Source: Flavobacterium amniphilum (GTDB lineage Bacteria > Bacteroidota > Bacteroidia > Flavobacteriales > Flavobacteriaceae). From it: DNA of 64,000 nucleotides. Each line of letters opens with the position of its first letter. The first letter of the stretch is position 1. The position numbers and the translations under genes are program-made. The notes beneath the pieces are model-generated. The model was not told where the DNA came from and searched no databases. It saw only the letters and a list, made by a program, of their open reading frames with translations. The DNA is taken from assembly GCF_023634845.1 (NCBI RefSeq), contig NZ_JAMLJL010000014.1:1-64000 (forward strand), given 5' to 3'. Below, piece by piece: positions 24,759 through 32,439 of the stretch.

Positions 24759-26525
24759 TTAAAATTCAAAAAGGCTATACTTTACCGCATCATTGCAATT
24801 AATTGCAATGGTTTTTTCATTGTCTTGCAATGATTTTTTAAGTATCAAATCAGGCAGTTTCTCGATGTATTCTTTAGGCAGATTCTTCTCTACATAATCA
24901 TACAATTGCGTGTAAGTCACTTTGTTTTTGAAAAAGCGGTTTAATGCCGTTTCACACTTTTTGGCGTGGTTAATCGTCTCTTTTCTTCTCACGGCATTAC
25001 ATTCCTGTTTCTTTTTCAGGGCATCGTATTTGGCTACTGCCTGTAAATGCTCGTTCCATTTGGTTTTGGTGTATTCAAAACCGACTTCTTTCGAGGTTTT
25101 GCGGGTCATATCGAAATAATCAAATGGGAACAGTGGCGGGAACTGGTGTTTTGCAAACCATTTTCTTGCCCATTCGATACGCCAGCGCATCTGCTGTATT
25201 TCGTCCACCAGTACGCTTTTATTGAAACTGTTGCCTGTAAAGGCTATCCATTTGTTTTGATAGTACAGGGTAATTGCCTTTTTCCAACTCCCTGCAAATG
25301 GCGTGGAAAATCGGTATATCTTGGATATGGATTTAAAAAAATCCTGTATTGCAAGCTCCCTGAACTCATCATTGGTCAGCGTTCCCGAAAAGGCTTCTTT
25401 GTACAGATAGCGGATGTCAATAGGCTTGTAATTGTAATACTCCCCACTGGCAAGGTTTACCGCCAGCTCTTGCGGGTGGATAATCAGCTCTTGCAGTTTT
25501 TCTGATAGTGAATTGTTTGTTTTTCCGATTTTCGCGCCCGCCCCTTGGTTTGAAATATCCTGTTTGCTGTTGGGTGTTCCTGTAAAAAACAAATAAGAAG
25601 GCGTGAGGGCTTGTCCCGAACTCCTTTTGGATTGAGAAATGTTTTCAACATTCTCATTCTTTTGATATTCATTTAATAGTGTTCCAGTACTTTCATTGTT
25701 ATCAGGTAAAAGATTCCAATATTCAACTCTAAATGTCTTATTTTCAGTATTTTTTAATTTTGAGGTTTTCATATCCAAAACCGTTAAGATTTCAGGATTG
25801 ATATGCACCTCTACTGGTTTGTTTTGTCCTGCAAAATGATATTCCACAAACACGCCCGCCTCTTCCAAACGCTGTCTGTGATTGCGAACCGTTTTAGAAC
25901 AGATGTCAATGCTGTTAATCTCTTTTCGCTTTAACTGGGTAACTAAAAAGGAATTGATTTTAAACTCCTGAATCGGTCGCTTTGCCGTAATACCAGCCTT
26001 GATGAATTTTTCATTGCGTTTCATCAGTTGCGAGTTGTACAGGTGCAAGAGGTTTTGAAAAACAATCTCCGTGGCGTATTTCACGCTTTGGATTTTCTTT
26101 TTCTCTACAATCAGCCCGTAAGACTCACAAAACTCGTTTACTGCTTCGTTGTAGGCTCTGGGTTTTAAGTTCTTCTTACTGCTTAAAAAAACTTTTCTAA
26201 AGGCTGTCTGCACGGCTGTAAGCGGGTTTTGTCTGCAAAACTCCGCAACTGTTGTATTGTGCTTTTGGATAAGCTCGTTTTCTGCCTGTGTCTTGAAATT
26301 ATAACTGGCAATATACTTACGGTAGTTGTCCATAGTCGTGGCAAAGGCTTCTTCAATAATGGCTGGATAAATTGCAATGATTCTGCCCTCCAATTGCAAT
26401 ACTTTATTTTCTATTGCAATGGTCTTTTCGATGTCTTTTTTCTCCTGTGTAGTTCCATAGCCAAAGAGATTACAAGCAAGGGAGAAAACCCTATCGTCTA
26501 ATTTGTGTGGTGTACTGGCTCTCAT
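24759..26525 (-). CDS. Putative replication or DNA-binding protein
   Basis: 588 aa, no membrane span. A winged-helix/HTH-like region is visible at about 185-245 (TQLKRKEINSIDICSKTVRN, then HRQRLEEAGVFVEYHFAGQ), preceded by a helical domain. The C-terminal half is helical with a Trp-rich WRIEWARKWFAKHQFPP stretch. There are no helicase or polymerase motifs. The size, DNA-binding look and a perfect palindrome 28 bp upstream of the start suggest a replication initiator for the element. Five ATTGCAAT copies lie inside the gene. Confidence 0.45.
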   Translation of the reverse strand: MRASTPHKLDDRVFSLACNLFGYGTTQEKKDIEKTIAIENKVLQLEGRIIAIYPAIIEEAFATTMDNYRKYIASYNFKTQAENELIQKHNTTVAEFCRQNPLTAVQTAFRKVFLSSKKNLKPRAYNEAVNEFCESYGLIVEKKKIQSVKYATEIVFQNLLHLYNSQLMKRNEKFIKAGITAKRPIQEFKINSFLVTQLKRKEINSIDICSKTVRNHRQRLEEAGVFVEYHFAGQNKPVEVHINPEILTVLDMKTSKLKNTENKTFRVEYWNLLPDNNESTGTLLNEYQKNENVENISQSKRSSGQALTPSYLFFTGTPNSKQDISNQGAGAKIGKTNNSLSEKLQELIIHPQELAVNLASGEYYNYKPIDIRYLYKEAFSGTLTNDEFRELAIQDFFKSISKIYRFSTPFAGSWKKAITLYYQNKWIAFTGNSFNKSVLVDEIQQMRWRIEWARKWFAKHQFPPLFPFDYFDMTRKTSKEVGFEYTKTKWNEHLQAVAKYDALKKKQECNAVRRKETINHAKKCETALNRFFKNKVTYTQLYDYVEKNLPKEYIEKLPDLILKKSLQDNEKTIAINCNDAVKYSLFEF

Positions 26526-26552
26526 AGTATTTGTCTTTTAACCTATCGGCAA

Positions 26553-26570
26553 GGCGTAAATATTTACGCC
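26553..26570. promoter_or_regulatory. Perfect 18-bp palindrome, candidate operator or origin
   Basis: GGCGTAAATATTTACGCC is a perfect dyad located 28 bp upstream of the replication-protein candidate. The rest of the 152-bp gap (26526-26677) also contains three ATTGCAAT copies. This is the best candidate in the window for an operator or replication origin. Confidence 0.5.
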
Positions 26571-26677
26571 TGTGCGTCAAGGGAATACAGCATATTTGCC
26601 GTTGGGTATCGTTATTCTCTTTTGTTTTAATTCAATTGCAATGGTTTTCTTGATAATTGCAATTCAATTGCAATGGT

Positions 26678-26974
26678 TTATTTGCTCTTGAATGATTTAT
26701 TGTAGTGTTCTGCCAATAGCTTATCCACATCCGACATTTTGTAGTAGATTTTGTTTCCTACCTGTGAGAATGAGATTTTGCCCTCATCCCTCCAACATTG
26801 TGCGGTGCGCTTGGAGATACCCATAAACTGTATGAACTCCTCGTTATCCATAAAGGATTTTTTAGAGCCTTTGGATTCCGTAGCAGTAAGTAACTCTTGC
26901 AGTGTATCGAGCCTTGAAGTGAGCTCTGTAAATTGTGCTTTGGATAAGATAAATACCTCCATGTCTTTGCTCAT
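26678..26974 (-). CDS. Helix-turn-helix (excisionase/MerR-like) protein
   Basis: 98 aa. An N-terminal helix with a leucine-spaced pattern (about 12-30) precedes a HTH_17-type winged helix (about 42-90): DNEEFIQFMGISKRTAQCWR then GKISFSQVGNKIYYKMSDVD. This family is common in Bacteroidota mobile elements as excisionase or regulator. It lies between the replication-protein candidate and a repeat-rich region, as expected for control of replication or excision. Confidence 0.75.
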   Translation of the reverse strand: MSKDMEVFILSKAQFTELTSRLDTLQELLTATESKGSKKSFMDNEEFIQFMGISKRTAQCWRDEGKISFSQVGNKIYYKMSDVDKLLAEHYNKSFKSK

Positions 26975-27018
26975 TTAAAAATTATAGAGCAAATGTGTGG
27001 GATATGAAAAAGTCTTTT

Positions 27019-27367
27019 AGTCCCCACTTAGTCCCCAGGGGACTAAGTTTTTTTTTAAGGCTTTGGGAAGTGCCTGTTTTAAAGGGATTTTACAATTTAG
27101 GGTTGTGCCAAAACAGGGGCGTGATTCAAAGAGTCTGGGGACTTTTTTGTTTTGGGTGGTATTGGACTGAAATAAAGCCTTAAAAAGCTGTTTTTGGGTT
27201 GTTTTTTCCTTGTTTTTCTCCTGTTTTTTGCTTTAAAAATAGCACTAGGAAAAAAGTCCCCGACAAGGCTGGGGACTTTTTTTCTTGTAAAAAAACCTTA
27301 TTTTAAAAGGCTTTACAGGATTTTGTCATTTCTTAAAAGCAAAAAGTCCCCGAGAGTTTCGGGGACT
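27019..27367. repeat. Eight AGTCCCC heptamers forming hairpins in a gene-free region
   Basis: AGTCCCC occurs at 27019, 27030, 27255 and 27345, and its complement GGGGACT at 27038, 27137, 27271 and 27361. They pair into three hairpins (27027-27047, 27255-27277, 27345-27367), each followed by a T-run, so they can be terminators. The repeated sequence in 26975-27377 also looks like protein-binding sites. No gene is supported in this 400-bp region. Confidence 0.6.
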
Positions 27368-27377
27368 TTTTCCAGTT

Positions 27378-28274
27378 TTATAAAAACTTGCTTATATCTA
27401 TTCTTTTATTGGTGTTGGGGCGTTTGTCTTCTCTTGAGGGCTTGAGTATGGTTTTAACACTCTGCAAGCTTATTTCCCTGCCGTCTTTATCCACAAATGT
27501 GTTTGCAATCATTTCCGCAATATCATTGATATTGCCCTCAATCATCGGCTTGCCCTCCACAAATATTTCACACGTCATTTGATAGAATATATCCACAAAC
27601 TGATTGACATTGCAATGGAATTGCAATTTAATTGGTGCGCATGAATTGCCTGAAACATTCGGCTTAAACTTCTCAATGGTGTTTTTGATACTTTGCATTT
27701 CATAAATCTGTTCAATCTCCTTACTGCACTGCACGTCAAAAAGCGGTAATTTCTGATTGATAAACTCAATGTTTGCCTGCCTGTATTCGTGCTTTTCTTT
27801 GGTCAGAAACAATATCTTTTCATTATCATCATCAAGGCAGTCAATTTGCTTTTTGACCTCACAAAATGAAAAATACCTGTCCTCACTCTCTGCATTGATA
27901 TATCTTTTAGCAATCTGCTTACTTTCCTTTGTACTGGAGAACTGTACTTCCTTTCGTTTGGATTCAATAAGATTGAATAACTTGTGGTAACGGCATAATG
28001 CTCTTCTATCGGTAAACAAATCCTCGTTATTGGAAATCAATTCCTCAAAACGATTCAGCCACACTATCGGCTCTTTAAACAAAGTAGCTTGATAATTCAG
28101 GAAAATTGGGTAATCGGATTGGTGGAGTTCAAAAATCTTTTTCATCAGGGCATTGCAATAGTCCTGCAATGTTATTTCCCCCTCGAAAATAATATCAAGG
28201 TTGTGTTTAGAAGCTTGGGAAGGGCTTACCACCGCCATTTCGATAAACGATGCGGTTTGAAAATTTGACTCCAT
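27378..28274 (-). CDS. RteC-like regulatory protein
   Basis: 298 aa, helical, no membrane span. The length and C-terminal pattern (NQFVDIFYQMT, then GNINDIAEMIANTF, then SLQSVKTILKPS, about 220-285) resemble the RteC family found in Bacteroidota conjugative and integrative elements, where RteC controls excision genes. It is close to the excisionase-like gene and the integrase, which supports a role in switching the element. Recognition is by pattern, not by strong signature residues. Confidence 0.45.
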   Translation of the reverse strand: MESNFQTASFIEMAVVSPSQASKHNLDIIFEGEITLQDYCNALMKKIFELHQSDYPIFLNYQATLFKEPIVWLNRFEELISNNEDLFTDRRALCRYHKLFNLIESKRKEVQFSSTKESKQIAKRYINAESEDRYFSFCEVKKQIDCLDDDNEKILFLTKEKHEYRQANIEFINQKLPLFDVQCSKEIEQIYEMQSIKNTIEKFKPNVSGNSCAPIKLQFHCNVNQFVDIFYQMTCEIFVEGKPMIEGNINDIAEMIANTFVDKDGREISLQSVKTILKPSREDKRPNTNKRIDISKFL

Positions 28275-28573
28275 AAAATTGAAAAGCAGTTTGTTTTTGG
28301 GTTTTGCGTATTCTTTAGAATGACAATTTTAAATCTGTCCCTTTCTCATTTTTTTTGAGCCAATGCTTTCAATACCACTTTACTCGCCTTTGGAGGGGAT
28401 TCCATTTAAAAAAGAACTCCATTCTTTTGGTCTAAAATAGAGGAAAAAAAATCCTTTCTTTCAAAAGGATTTCATAATATTTTATTAAAAATTTATTACG
28501 ATTTTAACTACTATTTTATATATTTAAAACAACGTAAAACCATTGTTTTTTATTATTCTTACTTTTTTGTGAT
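28275..28573. other. Intergenic region with integrase terminator
   Basis: About 300 bases without a gene. ATCCTTT (28451-28457) pairs with AAAGGAT (28464-28470), followed by a T8 run on the minus strand; this ends the integrase transcript. The remaining sequence is AT-rich and shows nothing else I can support. Confidence 0.6.
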
Positions 28574-29803
28574 TTAATAAATAAAATCATCAACCGCCTT
28601 ATCCAATTCCTCGCCCAATATTTTTGCATATATCTGTGTGGTTCTAATATCCTGATGCCCCATAAGCTTAGAAACATGCTCAATTCTCATGCCATTATTT
28701 AAAGCATTGGTCGCAAAAGTGTGTCGGCTCAAATGAAACGACAGGCTAAAATCAAATTTTAATGCTTTCCCGATTCGGTTTAATTGAAAGTTTATCGAGC
28801 CTGTGGCGTTTTCTTTTACCTTTTGTCGGAATTCCCTGTTTTTTAAATATTGCTCTTTGTGTTTGATAATCGGAAAAATAAAATCCGTTGGGTCGGGATT
28901 TTCTTTTTTGTATTTCTCTATAATATCCAAAGCCAATTTCCCAACTTTAAACTGGTGTTCTGCCTTGGTTCGGTTTACTGTTTTATTAATGGTCTTTTTA
29001 ATCTTGGCATCTGCTTCTAAAAAATGTTTGTATTGCAATTCCACCACGTCCCCAAAACGCAAACCTCCTGCATAAATAGAAAACACGAACATATCTTTTG
29101 CCAGCTCGGCAAGTGAACCCTCTTTTACTGGATATTCCATAAAGGCTGTTATTTGCTCTTTCTTTAAAAAGGTTCTAGGTGCTGTATTCTTTTTTAAAGT
29201 GAGCTTACTGAAAGGGTACATATATTCGGGAATAATATCCTCTTTAATGGCTTCCTTGAACATGATAGCCAAAATCATTATCGAATAACGTTGTGTAGTT
29301 TGACCGTTACCTAATTCATTGACCATATATGCCATATAATCCATAAGTAGGGAAACCGTAATATCATCAAAGAAAACATCTTTTGTCCCTACCCAGTCTT
29401 CAAACTTTTTCAGATACATTTTATAATTCTTATAAGTGCTTACCGAAACACTCCCTTTTATTTTCTCACAACGCTTGTATGCGTAATCAAAAAAATTAGG
29501 CACTTCTTTCCCTTTAATAGCTTCTTTGAGTTTCTTTACCGAAACCGTTTTTACCTTTCTTTCTAAATCGGCAACTTGCCCTTCCGCATCGGCAACTTTT
29601 TGGGCAATGGAGGCGTTCATCCTTGCACTGTTGGGGTGGTTCTTTTTTACCCTTTGTTTTGCCTCGTCCCATTCGCTTTCTTTGAGTTTCAATCCAACAG
29701 AAATAAATTTGGCTTTCCTATCCTTGATAACCCTTATATATAAAGGGCAATGTCCCGTTTGGTCTTGCTGGTGCGTTCTTAAAATTAACTTAATGGATGC
29801 CAT
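28574..29803 (-). CDS. Tyrosine recombinase (integrase) of the element
   Basis: About 409 aa. The N-terminal arm-binding domain (ASIKLILRTHQQDQTGHC) is typical of Bacteroidota phage integrases, followed by a SAM-like core-binding domain (about 100-195) and the catalytic domain: Arg in GGLRFGDVVELQ, His-Arg in FHLSRHTFATNAL, His in LMGHQDIRTTQ, and Tyr in IYAKIL. ATG at 29803 is chosen over TTG at 29812. It reads leftward from the right end of the element; this supports the boundary near 29.9 kb. It is not an IntI-type integron integrase as far as I can see. Confidence 0.9.
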   Translation of the reverse strand: MASIKLILRTHQQDQTGHCPLYIRVIKDRKAKFISVGLKLKESEWDEAKQRVKKNHPNSARMNASIAQKVADAEGQVADLERKVKTVSVKKLKEAIKGKEVPNFFDYAYKRCEKIKGSVSVSTYKNYKMYLKKFEDWVGTKDVFFDDITVSLLMDYMAYMVNELGNGQTTQRYSIMILAIMFKEAIKEDIIPEYMYPFSKLTLKKNTAPRTFLKKEQITAFMEYPVKEGSLAELAKDMFVFSIYAGGLRFGDVVELQYKHFLEADAKIKKTINKTVNRTKAEHQFKVGKLALDIIEKYKKENPDPTDFIFPIIKHKEQYLKNREFRQKVKENATGSINFQLNRIGKALKFDFSLSFHLSRHTFATNALNNGMRIEHVSKLMGHQDIRTTQIYAKILGEELDKAVDDFIY

Positions 29804-29903
29804 AAATTGCAAAAATTAAAATGTTTTACTATATTTACAAAAGGAAGCAAACGGGTGAAGTCTTTGAAAATAAAGCGATTCATTTGAAAGCAACCTGAAA
29901 CGA

Positions 29904-29927
29904 AAGTACAACATTTGGTACAACAAA
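29904..29927. other. Candidate right attachment or integrase-arm site
   Basis: AAGTACAACAT, three bases, then GTACAACAAA. It mirrors the left site at 1912-1934 (11-base and 10-base identities in the same order), and lies 100 bp outside the integrase start. The intervening DNA would be a 28-kb element. The remaining bases to 30005 hold nothing else recognised. Confidence 0.4.
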
Positions 29928-30005
29928 GCAAACATTTGATTGCTTTTTTTTACGTTCATTTGCATCGATTGAAAAAATAAACCCAATAAATACAGCACTT
30001 TAGAA

Positions 30006-30041
30006 GTATTTAGAAACGTGGAGTGTTATAATATAGCTAAC
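30006..30041 (+). repeat. Right half of hairpin 4 plus a gene-less mini-cassette
   Basis: TATTTAGAAACG resembles the complement of the arm left behind at 1841-1862. It is followed by GTTATAATATAGCTAAC (30025-30041), where a right core GTTATAA runs directly into a left core GCTAAC. This looks like a cassette that has lost or never had a gene. Confidence 0.4.
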
Positions 30042-30131
30042 AGCAGTTTGGCAAGATTTGGATTTTAGTCTTAAAACATATATATATTAATTTAATCCCA
30101 AACCTCGCCAAGCAGGCGGGACGTTAGGCGA
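30034..30131 (+). repeat. attC-like hairpin 5
   Basis: Left core TATAGCTAAC, arms CAGTTTGGCAAGATTTGG and CCAAACCTCGCCAAGC, right core GTTAGGC (30123-30129). It opens the cassette of the lipoprotein at 30152. Confidence 0.65.
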
Positions 30132-30151
30132 CATTTTTGAAAAACTAAACT

Positions 30152-30580
30152 ATGAAGAAACTTCAATTATTCTTACTTGTGTTTATTGCTTTTGGATGTC
30201 GAAAGGAAAAATCACTTGATGATGTTTTTTCAACAGCCAAAATTGTCAATTCAACTAAACAGGAAATTATTATTAGTATTCAGTACGATAAACAGGCAAT
30301 AGAGAAAAGATACGGGAGAAACTCATATCGGCTTGGTACTTTGTCAATTGAAAATACTTCTCAAACATCTTTCGATTCAGATAGTCTAATTTCAAAAGTT
30401 AGACTAATACCAAAAGATTCCTTGATGATAGAATATACAAAAGCAAAAAGTCCAAAGTTTGAGGATTTGAAAAAGATTGTAATTCATTCTCCAAAAACTT
30501 TGATTTTAAACAATAAAAAAGAAATGATAAATTCATTTACTGAAAAAGATAAGCAATTATTTATATTGGAAATCAAATAA
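30152..30580 (+). CDS. Small cassette-borne lipoprotein
   Basis: 142 aa. Lipoprotein signal ending FIAFGCRKE (Cys about 16). The body is beta/alpha with no recognised family. It is the only gene in a cassette whose two ends are perfectly complementary over ten bases (GTTAGGCGAC at 30123, GTCGCCTAAC at 30583). Confidence 0.6.
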   Translation: MKKLQLFLLVFIAFGCRKEKSLDDVFSTAKIVNSTKQEIIISIQYDKQAIEKRYGRNSYRLGTLSIENTSQTSFDSDSLISKVRLIPKDSLMIEYTKAKSPKFEDLKKIVIHSPKTLILNNKKEMINSFTEKDKQLFILEIK

Positions 30581-30582
30581 AA

Positions 30583-30713
30583 GTCGCCTAACAGCGGTTT
30601 AGCTACGCTCAGTCGCTATCGCTCGAGTTAAGAAATTGGGGTTTGAGTGTTTAATGGAATGGTTTGGGAACAAAAATATCCAACTTCTTAAATCCGTCGT
30701 GACGTTAGCGGCA
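30583..30713 (+). repeat. attC-like hairpin 6
   Basis: Left core GTCGCCTAAC, a GCTACGCTC ... GCTCGAG inner motif, long arms TTAAGAAATTGGGG and CCAACTTCTTAA, right core GTTAGCG (30704-30710). Confidence 0.7.
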
Positions 30714-30743
30714 ATTTGAACCTAACTTTACTAAATAGAACTA

Positions 30744-31490
30744 ATGAAAAAAATATCTATCCTAATTTTAATTTTTATCGTTCAAAACTTAATGGCACAA
30801 CAGAAAATGAAACCTTTGTCTGAATTAATAAATACAACGGATTCAGGTTGGCCAATTGTTGAAGATTGGGCTAAGTCTGCTAAAAATAAGGTCGAAATTC
30901 TAAAATTAGATTCTACTTCAGATGAAGAAGCTTTATACAATACTCAAGTAACAACACGTTCTCCAATGGGAGCAATAATTTATAATTCAGGAGGAATAAT
31001 TATTGACAATGGTTGGATTAGAATATTAGGTTCTGGAAATTCAAAACTTAATCGTTCAATTTCAATGTGGAATAAAGGAAAATCATTTGTCGAATATGGT
31101 AATCCAGCAACTTTTCTTTTAATTGCAGACGATGCAATTGGTGGATTTTATATTTTAAACGGTGGAGCTTTAGGAAATGACTTAGGAAAAATTTATTACT
31201 TCGCTCCAGATAGCTTAGAATATGAGCCGTTAGATCTTACATATTCAGAGTTTGTTTTGTTTTGCTTCAACAATGATTTAAACGACTTTTATAAAGGATT
31301 ACGTTGGAAAAACTGGAAAACGGATGTAAAAAATCTAAGCTATGACAAAGTATATAATTTTGTTCCTTTCCTATGGACTAAAGAAGGTAAAGAAATAGAA
31401 AAGAATTCCAGAAAGGAAGTCCCAATAGAAGAACAATATCTTTTAAACATCGATTTAATTAAACAACTAAATCAAACAAACAGCCGTTAA
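30744..31490 (+). CDS. DUF2625 family protein
   Basis: 248 aa. A signal peptide (ILILIFIVQNLMAQQ) is followed by the DUF2625 signature: MKPLSELINTTDSGWPIVEDW, TTRSPMGAIIYNSGGIIIDN, GWIRILGSG, then SISMWNKG. The molecular role of DUF2625 is unknown. The signal peptide implies export, which is uncommon in the family. Single gene of its cassette. Confidence 0.8.
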   Translation: MKKISILILIFIVQNLMAQQKMKPLSELINTTDSGWPIVEDWAKSAKNKVEILKLDSTSDEEALYNTQVTTRSPMGAIIYNSGGIIIDNGWIRILGSGNSKLNRSISMWNKGKSFVEYGNPATFLLIADDAIGGFYILNGGALGNDLGKIYYFAPDSLEYEPLDLTYSEFVLFCFNNDLNDFYKGLRWKNWKTDVKNLSYDKVYNFVPFLWTKEGKEIEKNSRKEVPIEEQYLLNIDLIKQLNQTNSR

Positions 31491-31651
31491 CAGTGGTTTA
31501 GCTACGCTCTTTTCAGCTTGCAGCCTGGATTAAGAAATTGGGACTTTAGTGTATAATGAACGGTCTTTTTGTACATTTGACTTCCGTCTTAACGGAATGG
31601 TTTGGGAGCAAAAATCCCCAACTTCTTAAATCCGGCGTGACGTTAACTGTT
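31483..31651 (+). repeat. attC-like hairpin 7
   Basis: Left core GCCGTTAAC overlaps the end of the DUF2625 gene. The arms are as in hairpin 6, and the right core is GTTAACT (31642-31648). Confidence 0.7.
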
Positions 31652-31674
31652 ATTTTACCCCAGAATCGAAAACT

Positions 31675-32223
31675 ATGAAAGAAGATAAAATAAAATCAAT
31701 AATTGATACTAATTTAGAACGTTGGTTAGAAATGGGGTTTAATGAATTACCTATCAAAATAGAGAGGGAAATGTCTCACCCAGATAACAAAAGCGAAGAA
31801 GAATATCAAACTTGGCTCCCAATAGAAAGTAAAATAACAGATATTGAAATTGAAGAATTTGAAACTCAACTTGGATATAAATTACCTGTCGATTACAAAA
31901 TATTTTTAAAACACAAACACTTTTACGAACTTCAAATTTCTGAAGTTTCATTTTGCAGCCATCCAATAAATATTTGGAGAGCAAAACAAACAGAAATGAT
32001 TTTTGATGGTTATCCCACTGAATTTTTGATTGAAAAAGGATTTATTCCATTTGCAGGTTGGAGTGATTGGGGTTTACTTTGTTTTGATGCAAACAGAAAT
32101 AAAGAGGATCACAATTATCCAATTGTTTTATGGGATTACGAAATGGCAGAAGATGTACAAGACGAATATAAAGACTTTTATGATTTAATGACAAATATTG
32201 ATGCCAATAAAAACAACAGTTAA
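31675..32223 (+). CDS. SMI1/KNR4 (SUKH) family protein
   Basis: 182 aa, soluble. A SUKH domain spans about 45-175: ITDIEIEEFETQLGYKLPVD, then YKIFLK, and GFIPFAGWSDWGLLCFD (about 122-138). SUKH proteins are best known as immunity proteins against contact-dependent and polymorphic toxins. No toxin is adjacent, so this may be an orphan immunity gene. The cassette ends (GTTAACTGTT at 31642 and AACAGTTAAC at 32215) are perfectly complementary. Confidence 0.85.
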   Translation: MKEDKIKSIIDTNLERWLEMGFNELPIKIEREMSHPDNKSEEEYQTWLPIESKITDIEIEEFETQLGYKLPVDYKIFLKHKHFYELQISEVSFCSHPINIWRAKQTEMIFDGYPTEFLIEKGFIPFAGWSDWGLLCFDANRNKEDHNYPIVLWDYEMAEDVQDEYKDFYDLMTNIDANKNNS

Positions 32224-32411
32224 CAACGGTTTACTTCGTCAGTCGGCTTCGCCTCGTGTAGCGCTATAGCAACAAATCAATAAACAACAACGTTCGATTT
32301 TGCTATGCCTGCTCGCAATTCTTGTCCGGGTCTATCTGAAATCTTATCTTAGCCGGAAATAAATCGTCTCACGTAGCGCTACAGCGCCTAGCAAGTTGGG
32401 CGTTAGTGGTA
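32213..32411 (+). repeat. attC-like hairpin 8 (longest)
   Basis: Left core AACAGTTAAC. Inner arms GTGTAGCGCTATAGC and CACGTAGCGCTACAGCGCC. Right core GTTAGTG (32402-32408). Confidence 0.65.
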
Positions 32412-32439
32412 ATAGTTCAGAACCTTACAAAAAGAAAAT

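Larger units (their letters stand above)
23391..28159. repeat. Cluster of 18 ATTGCAAT palindromes
   Basis: Exact copies begin at 23391, 23413, 23792, 23815, 24223, 24393, 24414, 24792, 24802, 26371, 26393, 26413, 26635, 26656, 26667, 27609, 27620 and 28152; one more is at 29032 in the integrase. Pairs are often about 10-23 bp apart. They lie both between genes and inside genes in all three frames (encoding IAI/IAM, LQ or CN), so the constraint is on DNA, not protein. I found only about three exact copies elsewhere in the window (near 33363, 47207 and 60689). Confidence 0.85.

Noticed and set aside
26995..27445. Plus-strand frames of 62 and 83 codons across the AGTCCCC repeats
   Set aside because: They run through the hairpins and have low-complexity Phe/Lys/Leu content; not coding.
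12465..29803. Tailed-phage or filamentous-phage interpretation of the provirus
   Set aside because: No terminase, portal, tail tube, tape-measure, HK97 protease or Zot-like protein could be identified.
28574..29803. The integrase as the integron integrase for the cassette array
   Set aside because: It has the arm-binding N-terminus and gene context of a phage/element integrase, and I see no IntI-specific insert.
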